Positions 9,746-17,037 of a stretch of DNA of 20,457 bases are shown here, one piece after another; the stretch's first letter is position 1, and each line of letters starts with the position of its first letter. The stretch spans positions 1 through 20,457 of IMG/VR virus record IMGVR_UViG_3300037236_000002, one strand, 5' to 3'. The translations under genes and the position numbers were made by a program. Under the pieces are notes generated by a model, which saw only the letters and a list, made by a program, of their open reading frames with translations, did not search any database and was not told where the DNA came from. The stretch comes from a virus.

Positions 9746-10492
9746 TCAATACCACCGCGCATAACGGCCTGCTTCAGCCCACGACTCGTTTCCGTCCTCG
9801 TCCGAAAAATCAAGACATTCGTTCTGCGCCTCCGCGCTATTCAGGCTGTCCTTGTAGCGAGACTCCATCAGTTCGAACTTCTTCTTGTCCTCCGTAATGC
9901 CGATGGAAAGCTCCATCGCCAGCCGGTTGCACAGACAGTTTACGAACCCAGGCATCAGTTGCGAGTAGTCGGAAATCAACTGAATATAGGTAATCATGGC
10001 CGGCCCGCACCAGCCGGTGTAGTTGGTCACCGCATAGCGACCGGAGGGAAAGGGCTGAGGATAAGGCGTTAGAGGATTGGTGGGCGGCGAAGTCCAGCCT
10101 GCCGTAAGCGTCTCAATCTTGTAGTCGGTGTCGAAGGGCCAGAAGGGAGGGTCTTCGCGGCGATACCATCCGCTGCCTTCAGGCCCCCATCCCCACCAGA
10201 ATCCTCGCCTTTTTTCGGGCCGCCGCTGAGGGCGAACGAAACGCAGAAGGTCGGTCGGCAGAGCCCACGCCGCTTTCCATGAGTAGAGAGGGATGATGGG
10301 GCTAAGCTGAAGCTGGGCGCGCGTCTTGGCAAACCGCCAATCGCGCTCCGCACTCACTTCCGCGAAGATCGTGTCCCAGACGGAAAGAATCTTTACGGCG
10401 TTGGAGCTGTTGTCATTGATGGAGGTAATCTGGCCGCGCGCGCCGATACGTCCCAGGGCGACGTTCGAGATTCCAACCTGCGAGTACGCCAA
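9746..10492 (-). CDS. Tail adaptor / tail tubular protein A-like (gp11-type), 248 aa, TTG start
   Basis: The frame is open further upstream to an ATG at 10633, but that stretch overlaps the neighbouring gene and encodes Arg/Cys-rich, non-family sequence. The best start is TTG 10492-10490, preceded by AGGAGG at 10497-10502. It gives the opening AYSQVGISNVALGRIGARGQI, which fits tail tube A proteins: short helices, then SVWDTIFAEVSAERDWRFAKTRAQL and a YSWKAAWALPTDLLRF block. The C-terminal third has LCNRLAMELSIGITEDKKKFELM and an acidic end, also family-like. This protein would bridge the portal ring and the tail nozzle. A Trp/Gly/Pro-rich loop at about residues 88-125 is unusual. The gene stops 3 nt before the nozzle gene. 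Confidence 0.82.
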   Translation of the reverse strand: MAYSQVGISNVALGRIGARGQITSINDNSSNAVKILSVWDTIFAEVSAERDWRFAKTRAQLQLSPIIPLYSWKAAWALPTDLLRFVRPQRRPEKRRGFWWGWGPEGSGWYRREDPPFWPFDTDYKIETLTAGWTSPPTNPLTPYPQPFPSGRYAVTNYTGWCGPAMITYIQLISDYSQLMPGFVNCLCNRLAMELSIGITEDKKKFELMESRYKDSLNSAEAQNECLDFSDEDGNESWAEAGRYARWY

Positions 10493-10496
10493 GCTG

Positions 10497-10502
10497 CCTC
10501 CT
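10497..10502 (-). promoter_or_regulatory. Shine-Dalgarno site fixing a TTG start
   Basis: AGGAGG on the minus strand overlaps the TAG stop (10503-10501) of the zinc-finger gene and lies 4 nt before TTG 10492. No ATG or GTG lies at a useful distance in the tail adaptor frame. The site therefore both decides the start and couples the two genes. Confidence 0.75.
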
Positions 10503-10863
10503 ACGCCGGGGCAGCTTCTGTCTCGGCTTTTGTGCTTTCGACCGGCGCAACAGATTCGGCGACGGGGTGAGTGTTCTCCATGTGCAGCCGGAGCCCGTAG
10601 GCGCTCTTGCACTTCCTTCCGCATACCTTGCATACGCGGTCGGGGTACAGTTCCTCTTCCGGTTCGGATTCAGGGTCAGGTTTGGGCGTTACCTTATCGT
10701 CCTTCGGCTCGGCCTTGCGGTCAAACTCGAAAACAAACCTGTTGCCCATTTTCAGGCTGGCAAGTTTGCCTTCGCGCTCGATCTCGTAAGTCATGCCGGG
10801 ATAGAAAAGCATCGCTGCTTCGCTATCCCAGGCCTGAGTGAGGCATTTAGCTTGCACCTTCAT
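10501..10863 (-). CDS. Small phage protein with a C-terminal C2H2 zinc finger, 120 aa
   Basis: Starts at ATG 10863, directly after the TAA of the cement gene, with GGAGAG upstream. Residues 1-52 form a compact beta-like domain (LFYPGMTYEIE, RFVFEFDRK). Residues 53-73 are an acidic, Pro-rich linker. Then comes a textbook C2H2 finger around residues 77-99: Cys-x2-Cys-x12-His-x4-His, with Tyr and Leu at the expected hydrophobic core places (SAYGLRLHMENTH). The last 20 residues are Ala/Glu/Pro-rich and disordered. The N-terminal part may be a small head or tail-completion protein, judging from its place between cement and tail adaptor. What the finger binds (DNA, RNA or protein) is not known. Confidence 0.8.
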   Translation of the reverse strand: MKVQAKCLTQAWDSEAAMLFYPGMTYEIEREGKLASLKMGNRFVFEFDRKAEPKDDKVTPKPDPESEPEEELYPDRVCKVCGRKCKSAYGLRLHMENTHPVAESVAPVESTKAETEAAPA

Positions 10864-11619
10864 TTATTGCTCTCCACCGGTACGGGGTCCGAACCAGGAC
10901 ACGAGGCGTCCGGTCGTTGCTGCACCGCCGGCATTGGCTGCATACCATTGCAGAAACTCCAAGACCGATCCAGGAGATACGGGAATAAAGTAGTGAGCGC
11001 CAACCACCGCTAATTGAGCCGCGGTGAGAGTGCGCGCACCGATGATGTTCCCCGCCGTTCCAATCACCGCATTCGTTGCCGAAGACGTGAGAACGGTGAA
11101 TGCGACACTTGTAGTCGCCGCCGTCAGCATCGGAGCCGTGATAAGGATGTGGACTCCAAGGTCCATTCCACCCGCACCCATGACTTCAGGAGGGAAGGTG
11201 TAAGCCTTCTCCGCCAAAGACGGGAACTGTGGCAGGAATGGATAGACTGCGCCGCTGTTGGGAGCGCCGAAATCCAGTTCCAGATTGCTGTACTGCGCGC
11301 TACCGGTGAGGGTGTCGCCCAGGGTCGCGGGACCGAACGTCATGGCAATCGGCCCAACGGTCTGCGAGTTGTTGACGATGTAGGTGGTTCCGGCGCCAAG
11401 CCCGATCCCGGTTCCGAGAGCGGTGATATAGGTTCCGGCAGTGACTCCGACACCATTCACGCTCTGACCCACCTGCACCTGGCCGGTGGTCAGAGTTGTC
11501 ACCGTGAGAGTGGTTCCGGAAATCGAAGCGACCGACGCTGCGTTGGGTGTGCTGGTTACGGGGCCATAAGCCGAGGAGCCAGAGCCGTGGAGGTAAAGCA
11601 AAGCATCTGTGACCGGCAT
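10864..11619 (-). CDS. Capsid cement (decoration) protein, Bbp16-like, 251 aa
   Basis: It lies immediately downstream of the major capsid gene and has a perfect AAGGAGG six bases before ATG 11619. The C-terminal two thirds fit the Bbp16-type cement family: [56 protein letters not shown] and [11 protein letters not shown] at the end. Such proteins bind the outside of the capsid at symmetry sites and stabilise it. The N-terminal third is interrupted by a beta cassette at residues 31-96 that is also present in the tail nozzle protein. Without it, the protein would be about 185 residues. The family assignment comes from recognition of sequence style and position; no search was run. Confidence 0.75.
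   Translation of the reverse strand: MPVTDALLYLHGSGSSAYGPVTSTPNAASVASISGTTLTVTTLTTGQVQVGQSVNGVGVTAGTYITALGTGIGLGAGTTYIVNNSQTVGPIAMTFGPATLGDTLTGSAQYSNLELDFGAPNSGAVYPFLPQFPSLAEKAYTFPPEVMGAGGMDLGVHILITAPMLTAATTSVAFTVLTSSATNAVIGTAGNIIGARTLTAAQLAVVGAHYFIPVSPGSVLEFLQWYAANAGGAATTGRLVSWFGPRTGGEQ
11332..11529 (-). repeat. Beta cassette, copy in the capsid cement gene
   Basis: It encodes residues 31-96 of the cement protein: [16 protein letters not shown], then [19 protein letters not shown], a Gly-rich turn and [11 protein letters not shown]. It aligns along its length with the nozzle cassette at 9344-9547; conserved positions include SISG-TLTVT, VGQS, G-GV, GT-IT-L and the final SQ. Confidence 0.7.
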
Positions 11620-11629
11620 GTGGGCCTCC

Positions 11630-12682
11630 TTAGCTCACTACGGTTTCGGTTGAGAGAATCTTTTCAGCGGTATAGATCGGGATGTTCTGGAACTTGGTTA
11701 CCGCTTTCCCGAACACGTCCATGCTGTTGTCGCTCGGAGGAGTGAAGTACGTGTTGATCTTCTGCGAGACAGCGCGGATATCGATCTGCGTCTTCAAGTT
11801 GCGATTGACGAGGATGACGGTTCCCGGTGCTTCGCCGGCGCGTGGAAGCCAGTTCTTTGCCTGGATGAACACATTCTCGTCAAAGCCATTGGGACCGGAG
11901 AACCCTACAGGATTGATGTTGGCGATGCGCTGCACGCAGCGTTCGTCGGCAATCTGAATGCCCATATACCAGCGCAGCATGGTGCGGAGAACCTGGTACA
12001 TGTAGTTGGCACCGACTGCGCCGGTTCCGCTCGAAAGTTCCTTGGTAACTTCGCCAAGGTCTCGAACGCTCAAACCGGCCGGCGAGTTGGGCGGGTAAAT
12101 CCCATAGCAGGTATCGTCTCCAAACTCAATCATCCATGCGCTGGTGACGTTGCCTGTCGTGGCACCACCACTCCACACGTTCGGCTGCCAACTGGTATCG
12201 CCGTTGGGATAGGATTCGAGGTTATTGAACCGGGTCGCCAGGCCGTTGAAGCCGCCGGGAGAGCTGGACAAGTTTCCGTAGAGGAGCGTGGACTCCATCA
12301 ACTGGAACAGGGCCTCCACGTGGTTCATGTCCTGGTCGGCGCGCCACATGTTCGGGTCGTTTTGAATCTCCCACAGATCCTTATCGACTTCTGAGTAATC
12401 CTCGAACAGGGCGATGGGATCGTTGATAGGAGTGTTGTGGGAAGCCGTGGCCTTGATGCCTTCGTTCCAGCGCCGTGTAGAGGCAACAGGAAGCGAGTCG
12501 GTACGGGTAGCGATATTCGAGAGAATGTTGTTGCTCGACTTGAGCGGAAGCATTCTGACCAGAGGAGTCATGCGGTCAAGAACGCGCTTGGGCAAAACGA
12601 ATCTTGCGCCTGCATCCATGGACGAATAGTTCTGCACTATGTCCGTGAACGTGGAATACCCGAACTGCGATACATCAGGCAT
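11630..12682 (-). CDS. Major capsid protein (HK97-fold, GP7-like), 350 aa
   Basis: Length and position (scaffold upstream, cement downstream) are right for a major head protein. The sequence fits the podovirus GP7-type coat family: residues about 65-100 have [17 protein letters not shown], then an [13 protein letters not shown] strand-helix and a [21 protein letters not shown] helix, which in this family ends at Tyr-Gly-Asn. The rest is a mixed A-domain with a Gly-rich segment (about 165-200) and a helix near [17 protein letters not shown]. It forms the icosahedral shell with the help of the scaffold encoded just upstream. ATG 12682 follows AAAGG. No ribosomal frameshift or extension is apparent. 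Confidence 0.9.
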   Translation of the reverse strand: MPDVSQFGYSTFTDIVQNYSSMDAGARFVLPKRVLDRMTPLVRMLPLKSSNNILSNIATRTDSLPVASTRRWNEGIKATASHNTPINDPIALFEDYSEVDKDLWEIQNDPNMWRADQDMNHVEALFQLMESTLLYGNLSSSPGGFNGLATRFNNLESYPNGDTSWQPNVWSGGATTGNVTSAWMIEFGDDTCYGIYPPNSPAGLSVRDLGEVTKELSSGTGAVGANYMYQVLRTMLRWYMGIQIADERCVQRIANINPVGFSGPNGFDENVFIQAKNWLPRAGEAPGTVILVNRNLKTQIDIRAVSQKINTYFTPPSDNSMDVFGKAVTKFQNIPIYTAEKILSTETVVS

Positions 12683-12687
12683 TGAGA

Positions 12688-13407
12688 TTAACCTTTCTTA
12701 GGCGGTGCCGGGCTCTTGTCGTAGGAGATGAAGCTCGATTGAGCATTCCCTTTCTGACTATTTCCCGACTGCGGTGACCTGTCCTCGCCGGTAAGCTCGG
12801 CAACCTTCAAGAGCAGTTTGACCACTCCGAAGCGGGCTTCGCTTGGGAGATTGACAAACGTCTTGTCAAATTCCGAACCCAGGTGCTTGACGGTCATTCT
12901 CTTGGCCAGTTCCACGTTGGTATCGAACTTGTCGCCCATCTCGGTTCTGAGCTTCTGTTCCGCGGTAGTCATTTCAGCCTTGACGGAGGCGTTATGCGCA
13001 TCCACCATCTTCTGCTGCTGAGCGTTCCAAACTGTGCTCAACTGCTTGGTCTGAGCCTTGGTCAGACCCAGGGCATGAAATTGCTGCTTCCAGAAATTCG
13101 TCCACTCGGGGGCATTCTTGTCTTCGCCATCGAACTCGTATTCGCTGGGCTGTTTGGGTCGGCCTAAAGCCTCGTAGTAGAGGTTCTTATCCTCATCGGT
13201 AGCGTTATCCGGGAGTTTGGGCACATAGTCGCCGAGCTTCTTCTCCAGTTCGGGAACTTTGGCCGCTACTTCAAGATGATGCTTGGCAAAATCGCCAACC
13301 GTCTTGAACTTGGCAAAGTCCTCGTTCTTTTGCAAGTCGCCAGGAAGACCCGCGCGCCATCCAAGGGATTCCGTTGCCGGTGGAGTTTCCAATACTGCTT
13401 CAGGCAT
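12688..13407 (-). CDS. Capsid scaffolding protein, 239 aa
   Basis: A highly charged, Lys/Glu-rich and mainly helical protein lying directly before the major capsid gene, the standard place for a scaffold. It opens with a short extended region, then a FKTVGDFAKHHLEVAAKVPELEKKLG motif split over residues about 34-60, the phrase KLPDNATDEDKNLYYEALGRP (about 64-84) and YEFDGEDKN. This combination is typical of podovirus scaffold proteins. Long helices follow (about 110-175). The C-terminus is Ser/Gln/Asn-rich and ends in a basic tail (PAPPKKG), which in scaffolds often contacts the coat protein. The gene ends 5 nt before the capsid ATG. Confidence 0.88.
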   Translation of the reverse strand: MPEAVLETPPATESLGWRAGLPGDLQKNEDFAKFKTVGDFAKHHLEVAAKVPELEKKLGDYVPKLPDNATDEDKNLYYEALGRPKQPSEYEFDGEDKNAPEWTNFWKQQFHALGLTKAQTKQLSTVWNAQQQKMVDAHNASVKAEMTTAEQKLRTEMGDKFDTNVELAKRMTVKHLGSEFDKTFVNLPSEARFGVVKLLLKVAELTGEDRSPQSGNSQKGNAQSSFISYDKSPAPPKKG

Positions 13408-13445
13408 TCGCTTTCTCGTTTCTCGTTGAGTGTACCACTATCAAC

Positions 13446-13643
13446 TTATCTGGTGACTTTTGGCATAGGTGGAGTGGGAGAGTTGATGTAGTCGATCATG
13501 TGCTTGGGGCGCTTACTCTGCTTCCACTTTCCGAACAGAGCTCGGCGGCGGGCCATCACATCCTCGTCGTCATGCAGGGCGGCGTTTGAAGCATGACCAC
13601 TACTTCCAATTTTCGCCCCCTTGCCGCCGCTTGGTCCTGCCAT
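13446..13643 (-). CDS. Small basic phage protein, 65 aa, unknown function
   Basis: The frame is open to 13697, but ATG 13643 is preferred because AGAGAGGT lies at 13649-13656 with a 5-nt spacer, overlapping the stop of the upstream gene. The product begins MAGPSGGKGAKIGSSGHASN, a disordered Gly/Ser/Lys-rich start. It continues with a charged helix (DDEDVMARRRALFGKWKQSKR) and ends in a Pro-rich basic tail. There are no membrane segments or cysteines. Its place between the beta-rich protein and the scaffold suggests a minor head component. I do not recognise the family. Confidence 0.65.
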   Translation of the reverse strand: MAGPSGGKGAKIGSSGHASNAALHDDEDVMARRRALFGKWKQSKRPKHMIDYINSPTPPMPKVTR

Positions 13644-13654
13644 GTTCCACCTCT

Positions 13655-14041
13655 CTACGTGTCGGCTGTAACTCGAGCTACATCCGTCGCTTCGCAAATC
13701 AGGAGCGCCCGCTTGGTGGTGGCGACGGTGATCCCGGTCTGCCCGGTTACTTTGAGCGTTACGTTGTTGGCCGTGTTGTTGTAGAGAACGTACAAAGCAC
13801 CGGGGAATGCAGCGGGAAGGTTAAGTGTGGTCGCAAACGCGCCGCTGCCAGTAACAACGATCTCCGAGGCTTGTGACTGGTTCGGAGAAAGGTTCACTGA
13901 GGCGGCGGCGCCCAAAACTCCCATAGCGATAGTAATCTGCTTGATGACCGCCAGGGTTGCTGGGGCCATCTCCTGCGGGACTCGTAATCCATCTCCGCCA
14001 GGCCATTGAACGTTGTCGTAGTTCGGGGGGGTTCCGCCCAT
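13655..14041 (-). CDS. Small beta-rich virion protein, 128 aa, probable structural
   Basis: I choose the second ATG (14041), which has AAGGAG seven bases upstream (14049-14054). The first ATG (14047, overlapping the previous stop as ATGA) would leave only one base of spacing. After a Pro/Gly-rich start and a hydrophobic helix (TLAVIKQITIAMGVLGAA), residues about 55-128 form a beta domain: VTGSGAFATTLNLPAAFPG, LYVLYNNTANNVTLKVTGQTG, then TTKRALLICEATDVARVTADT. This type of domain recurs in phage head-fibre or decoration proteins. A structural role is inferred from the fold style and the head-gene neighbours. Confidence 0.7.
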   Translation of the reverse strand: MGGTPPNYDNVQWPGGDGLRVPQEMAPATLAVIKQITIAMGVLGAAASVNLSPNQSQASEIVVTGSGAFATTLNLPAAFPGALYVLYNNTANNVTLKVTGQTGITVATTKRALLICEATDVARVTADT

Positions 14042-14043
14042 CG

Positions 14044-14274
14044 TCATTCTCCTTCTGCCATACCGAGTGATTTGTAAAGCGCGTCGAAGGCTCCAGCCAT
14101 GCGAGCTATCGTTACAGCAACATTGTACTCCGCAATTTGCACAGGGCTCATCGGATCAACAGCTTCCCCGAAGTGACCCAGTGTCAATATGTCTCCCAGT
14201 ACTACCCGGCCCTCCGCCGTTCCGAAGACATTGCGATACCGTTTCTGCATCTCGGATGGGTCACTGTACGGCAT
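14044..14274 (-). CDS. Bbp19-like small head protein, 76 aa
   Basis: The frame can start at GTG 14280, but ATG 14274 has GGAGG at 14283-14287 with an 8-nt spacer, so it is preferred. Either start overlaps the end of the portal gene. The product is helical with YRNVFGTAEGRVVLGDILTLG, matching the conserved opening of Bbp19-type phage proteins (Tyr-Arg-x-Val-Phe, then Gly-Arg-x-Val-Leu), followed by IAEYNVAVTIARMAGAFDALY. In related phages this gene follows the portal. Its exact role is not established; a small head-completion or assembly protein is likely. Confidence 0.7.
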   Translation of the reverse strand: MPYSDPSEMQKRYRNVFGTAEGRVVLGDILTLGHFGEAVDPMSPVQIAEYNVAVTIARMAGAFDALYKSLGMAEGE

Positions 14275-16129
14275 CGGCACTGCCTCCGCTCATCAGGTTT
14301 TTCAAAATACTCCCCGACTCCGGCGCCTTGGCCAGCGATGCGGCAGCCTTGGCCAGCTTGGGCACGTTCTCGGCTGTCTGCTCCTGCTGAGCCTGCTGGT
14401 TCAACTGCTGGATAATCCCCGCGAAAGTCTTCTCGTCGTACACGCACTCAACCGGCGCATTGACCGCATCGCGCAACACTCTCAATATGTGAGGCGCGTT
14501 GACGGCATGAATGACCGTTGGATCGAACTGCGCGATCTGGCCGGTAAGTTGCAGAAACGATTGAATCGACCTTACCGTTGTAAGTCGGGTCTGGGCCTGG
14601 GCCAGAGGTCCGAGATACTGAACCTCTACCGGACCGTGCACCGATTCGAGCAAAATATCGGGAGGCATCGGGATACGTCCTGCTTCGGCCTCAATCGAGT
14701 ACACCCGGCTGATCAGAGGATCGAACGCTTCCGACTGAAGATTCCCTACTCTGGTTCCGAGGATTGCCGCCTTCTCGCCCTGAAGCTCCTGAACCTGCTC
14801 GACAACCATGCGCTCGGACTTTCCAGAGTTGGCAAGCTGCGACATCATCATGAACACGTCGGTATGGAAATGCTGGTTGACGATCTTCGCCACCCGGTCC
14901 TGATATTCGACCGTGAAAGGAAGGTTCTGAACTCCAGTGGTCAACTGCTGAGGCATCCTAGTTCTCAGGTCGCCTCGATTTGATTCCATAAAGGTAATGC
15001 CGTTCGGTCCTCTTTGAATCGCTCCCTTCAGATCGGAGTACGCCACCAGCGGAGGCTCCGCGGCGCGTTGGGCGGTAACCAAGTTGGTTCTCCCCATCTG
15101 ATTTAGTTGTGCGATCGATACGAAGGCATCGTGGGCCGGTCCCCTGCCATACACCTCGTCCGAATTTTTCCTCCATCGCCATGTGATGGTGGACATCGAA
15201 TCGTAGCCGCCTTCTGAAACCACCGTTCTTTCCGCGTCGGCAAGTGCTGTACCCCTTGCATTCTTTTCGAGGATCTTTCCGCCCTTGCAATAGACCCAGA
15301 CCGATGCCCACTTTTTTCCCTTGGCGTCGATCCTCCAGGGCTCGTAGTCTTCCCTTGGATAAATCGCATGGAGAACGTCGCGCTCAACGTGCATGTTCGA
15401 TTCGTAGTCCCTTTGGAAGTTGGGCTCGATTTTCTTCATTTCCTCCCAGCCGAACTTCTGCGCCAACTGCCGAAGAGTCATCTTGTAGATTCGGTAGTTT
15501 GTGTCAACCTGCCCGAATTGATTCTCGGCAATGAAGCACTCGCGGAAGTGCGGCACAGTGAACGAGATTTTGGCGTTCTCTATGTCCTCCTCGGCTATGA
15601 TCGTGGCCGTTCCGCAGGTGGATCCATCCGATATGAACTCGGTCACCACATCGTAGAAATTCGATCTGTTGAAGGCCGAGTACATCACCGTCTGGCAGTC
15701 CTGAAGCCACATCTGGACCTGGGGATACTGATCGACCCTCTGGCCGTTCCATGCCCTCATCCTGGAAGTGCGGGGGAAGTTGAACTTGCCGGGAAGCTCA
15801 AGAGCGAACCACGGCTGGTTTCGGCTGCACAGGTAGCCTACCATTCCGTCTACCAGCATATTTCGCGCGAGCATTGCCGTGTCGTCGTAAACAAACTGCC
15901 CGGTTTGCTGGCCGTCGTAGAAGTCTAGGTCGGTGATGAACCTTCGGCTGTGATTCACGTAGGCGATGATGTTGTCGATTTGAGGTTCCCAGTAGAGCCT
16001 TTGCTCGGCCAGAACGAGCAGGTATTTCAGGCAGTCCTTGGCCTTCTGATCGCTGTCGCGCGAACCTAACTTAGTCGGGGAATAGCTCCTTTCGTTGACA
16101 TACTGGCGCGAGCTTTGAAAAGGGTACAT
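14261..16129 (-). CDS. Portal / head-to-tail connector protein, 622 aa
   Basis: Podovirus portals of the head-tail connector family are about 500-700 residues, and this one fits. Residues about 20-60 form the expected helices (KAKDCLKYLLVLAEQRLYWE). About 180-240 hold GTATIIAEED and HFRECFIAENQFGQVDTNY with KMTLRQLAQKFG. About 325-357 carry the family signature VYGRGPAHDAFVSIAQLNQM followed by PPLVA. The C-terminal 50 residues are Gln/Ala-rich (QQLNQQAQQEQ), typical of the crown helix that meets packaged DNA. Twelve copies would form the ring at one capsid vertex that docks the terminase during packaging and the tail adaptor afterwards. ATG 16129 is preceded by AAAGGG with good spacing, one base after the previous stop. 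Confidence 0.9.
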   Translation of the reverse strand: MYPFQSSRQYVNERSYSPTKLGSRDSDQKAKDCLKYLLVLAEQRLYWEPQIDNIIAYVNHSRRFITDLDFYDGQQTGQFVYDDTAMLARNMLVDGMVGYLCSRNQPWFALELPGKFNFPRTSRMRAWNGQRVDQYPQVQMWLQDCQTVMYSAFNRSNFYDVVTEFISDGSTCGTATIIAEEDIENAKISFTVPHFRECFIAENQFGQVDTNYRIYKMTLRQLAQKFGWEEMKKIEPNFQRDYESNMHVERDVLHAIYPREDYEPWRIDAKGKKWASVWVYCKGGKILEKNARGTALADAERTVVSEGGYDSMSTITWRWRKNSDEVYGRGPAHDAFVSIAQLNQMGRTNLVTAQRAAEPPLVAYSDLKGAIQRGPNGITFMESNRGDLRTRMPQQLTTGVQNLPFTVEYQDRVAKIVNQHFHTDVFMMMSQLANSGKSERMVVEQVQELQGEKAAILGTRVGNLQSEAFDPLISRVYSIEAEAGRIPMPPDILLESVHGPVEVQYLGPLAQAQTRLTTVRSIQSFLQLTGQIAQFDPTVIHAVNAPHILRVLRDAVNAPVECVYDEKTFAGIIQQLNQQAQQEQTAENVPKLAKAAASLAKAPESGSILKNLMSGGSADAVQ

Positions 16130-16130
16130 G

Positions 16131-16319
16131 CTAGGCCCTTTCTGAATTCATTAAAAACAATTCATACTCCGACATTGGTGTGTTTCTCCTGGAGTCAGGA
16201 GCATTTCCAATGTACCTAACTCCCCTTTTCCTCTCCTCATCAAAAGACCCAAAGGCTGAAACAGAAGTGATTTCTCCTGATTCTAATAGTCGCTTTTCTG
16301 TTTCGCTAAGTTTCATCAT
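16131..16319 (-). CDS. Small hypothetical protein, 62 aa, low-GC
   Basis: I do not recognise this gene. The product begins MMKLSETEKRLLESGEITSV and is charged throughout, probably a helix plus an extended tail; there are no cysteines and no membrane segment. It overlaps the upstream gene by four bases (ATGATGA), so either of two adjacent ATGs could serve. Base use is unlike its surroundings: my hand count over 16141-16320 gives about 40% G+C, against about 72% for 16381-16440 just upstream. That contrast suggests a later insertion. The ribosome site is poor. Confidence 0.6.
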   Translation of the reverse strand: MMKLSETEKRLLESGEITSVSAFGSFDEERKRGVRYIGNAPDSRRNTPMSEYELFLMNSERA

Positions 16320-16585
16320 GCCCCCAATGTCGCTTTCTGCGTTTGCGACGTGGACGATCCCAGTGGGCTGGTCAGAATCGTGCTCGCCATACCCCGTCTC
16401 TTAGCCAGCGCCGTGGCCTGCGCCTGGGCCGCATCCTGGGATGCCGTCGCCTGTTCGGTAGAAGTGGCTTGCTGAGTGGGAGCGGTGGGAGACTTGGGCA
16501 TCTCGGCAATCGCGATTCCCGTAGCGGCAGCTCCTACACCTGCCGCTATGAGAGTGGCGGTCGTGGCTGAGATTGTTCCCGACAT
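16316..16585 (-). CDS. Small phage protein with N-terminal hydrophobic helix and RRGMAST motif, 89 aa
   Basis: The N-terminal 28 residues (TATLIAAGVGAAATGIAIA) form one hydrophobic Ala/Gly-rich helix, either a membrane segment or a buried virion helix. Next come a Pro/Thr/Gln-rich linker and an Ala/Gln helix. The C-terminal piece KRRGMASTILTSPLGS is a motif shared by many small proteins found beside podovirus portals, whose function is not settled. The ATG at 16585 has TAAGGAG close upstream, overlapping the stop of the cupin-like gene. The assignment to that family rests on the motif and the portal-proximal position. Confidence 0.7.
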   Translation of the reverse strand: MSGTISATTATLIAAGVGAAATGIAIAEMPKSPTAPTQQATSTEQATASQDAAQAQATALAKRRGMASTILTSPLGSSTSQTQKATLGA

Positions 16586-16593
16586 CGAACTCC

Positions 16594-17037
16594 TTACTGT
16601 CCTGTAATCACGATTGTATCCCTACTGCCATCTTTTCGAGACATCAGTTGGTCCGCCTCGGCGAATATCTCGTTCTCGGCCTCTTCTACTGTGGTAGCCG
16701 AAGTCGGAAAGATCATGGTCATCTCTACCTCTCCTCGCGTGACGGAAAGGGATTTTCTTCCCGCCATTCCGGGGATGACGTTGTAGCCATCGAGATCGAC
16801 CCGTTTTCCATCGACCAGCATCGAGCATGGTCCGTTGACTATCAATATAGTAGGGCGAAGAATCAGGGAGCCAACCGCCTTCACTCCGGGCCGGCGCCGG
16901 ATTGTCCTTGAGTACATCCCTCCATGAATGAGATGCTCGGTGACAACCTCCTCCTGGGGGCAGGATCGGATCAGATCGTTAACCCGATCTATCTGGTTGA
17001 GCATCGCGGAAGATGGAGCGGTAAGTTCGGTGGTCAT
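16594..17037 (-). CDS. Cupin-like phage protein, 147 aa
   Basis: The frame is open to ATG 17055, but ATG 17037 is chosen because it overlaps the upstream TGA (ATGA) and has GGAGA at 17044-17048 with a 6-nt spacer. Residues about 30-115 have the strand-turn rhythm of a small double-stranded beta helix: TEHLIHGGMYSRTIRRRPGV, then VGSLILRPTILIVNG, MLVDGKRVDLDGYNVIPG and EVEMTMIFPTSA. This is typical of cupin-type proteins found near podovirus packaging genes. Metal-binding His residues are few (His37 and His40 in the short form), so enzyme activity is uncertain. The C-terminal helix is acidic. The role is unknown; its neighbour is a GNAT enzyme. Confidence 0.65.
   Translation of the reverse strand: MTTELTAPSSAMLNQIDRVNDLIRSCPQEEVVTEHLIHGGMYSRTIRRRPGVKAVGSLILRPTILIVNGPCSMLVDGKRVDLDGYNVIPGMAGRKSLSVTRGEVEMTMIFPTSATTVEEAENEIFAEADQLMSRKDGSRDTIVITGQ

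Noticed and set aside
10493-10633. The N-terminal extension of the tail adaptor from ATG 10633
   Set aside because: It overlaps the zinc-finger gene in another frame, is Arg/Cys-rich, and lacks the adaptor family's opening. The TTG start has a much better ribosome site.
13408-13445. A promoter in the 38-nt gap before the scaffold gene
   Set aside because: A TTGATA and a TACACT occur on the minus strand, but only 4 nt apart, so they cannot form a sigma70-type promoter.
14189-14983. A 264-codon plus-strand frame opposite the portal
   Set aside because: It is a shadow of the portal gene, has no ribosome site, and its translation is low-complexity and basic.
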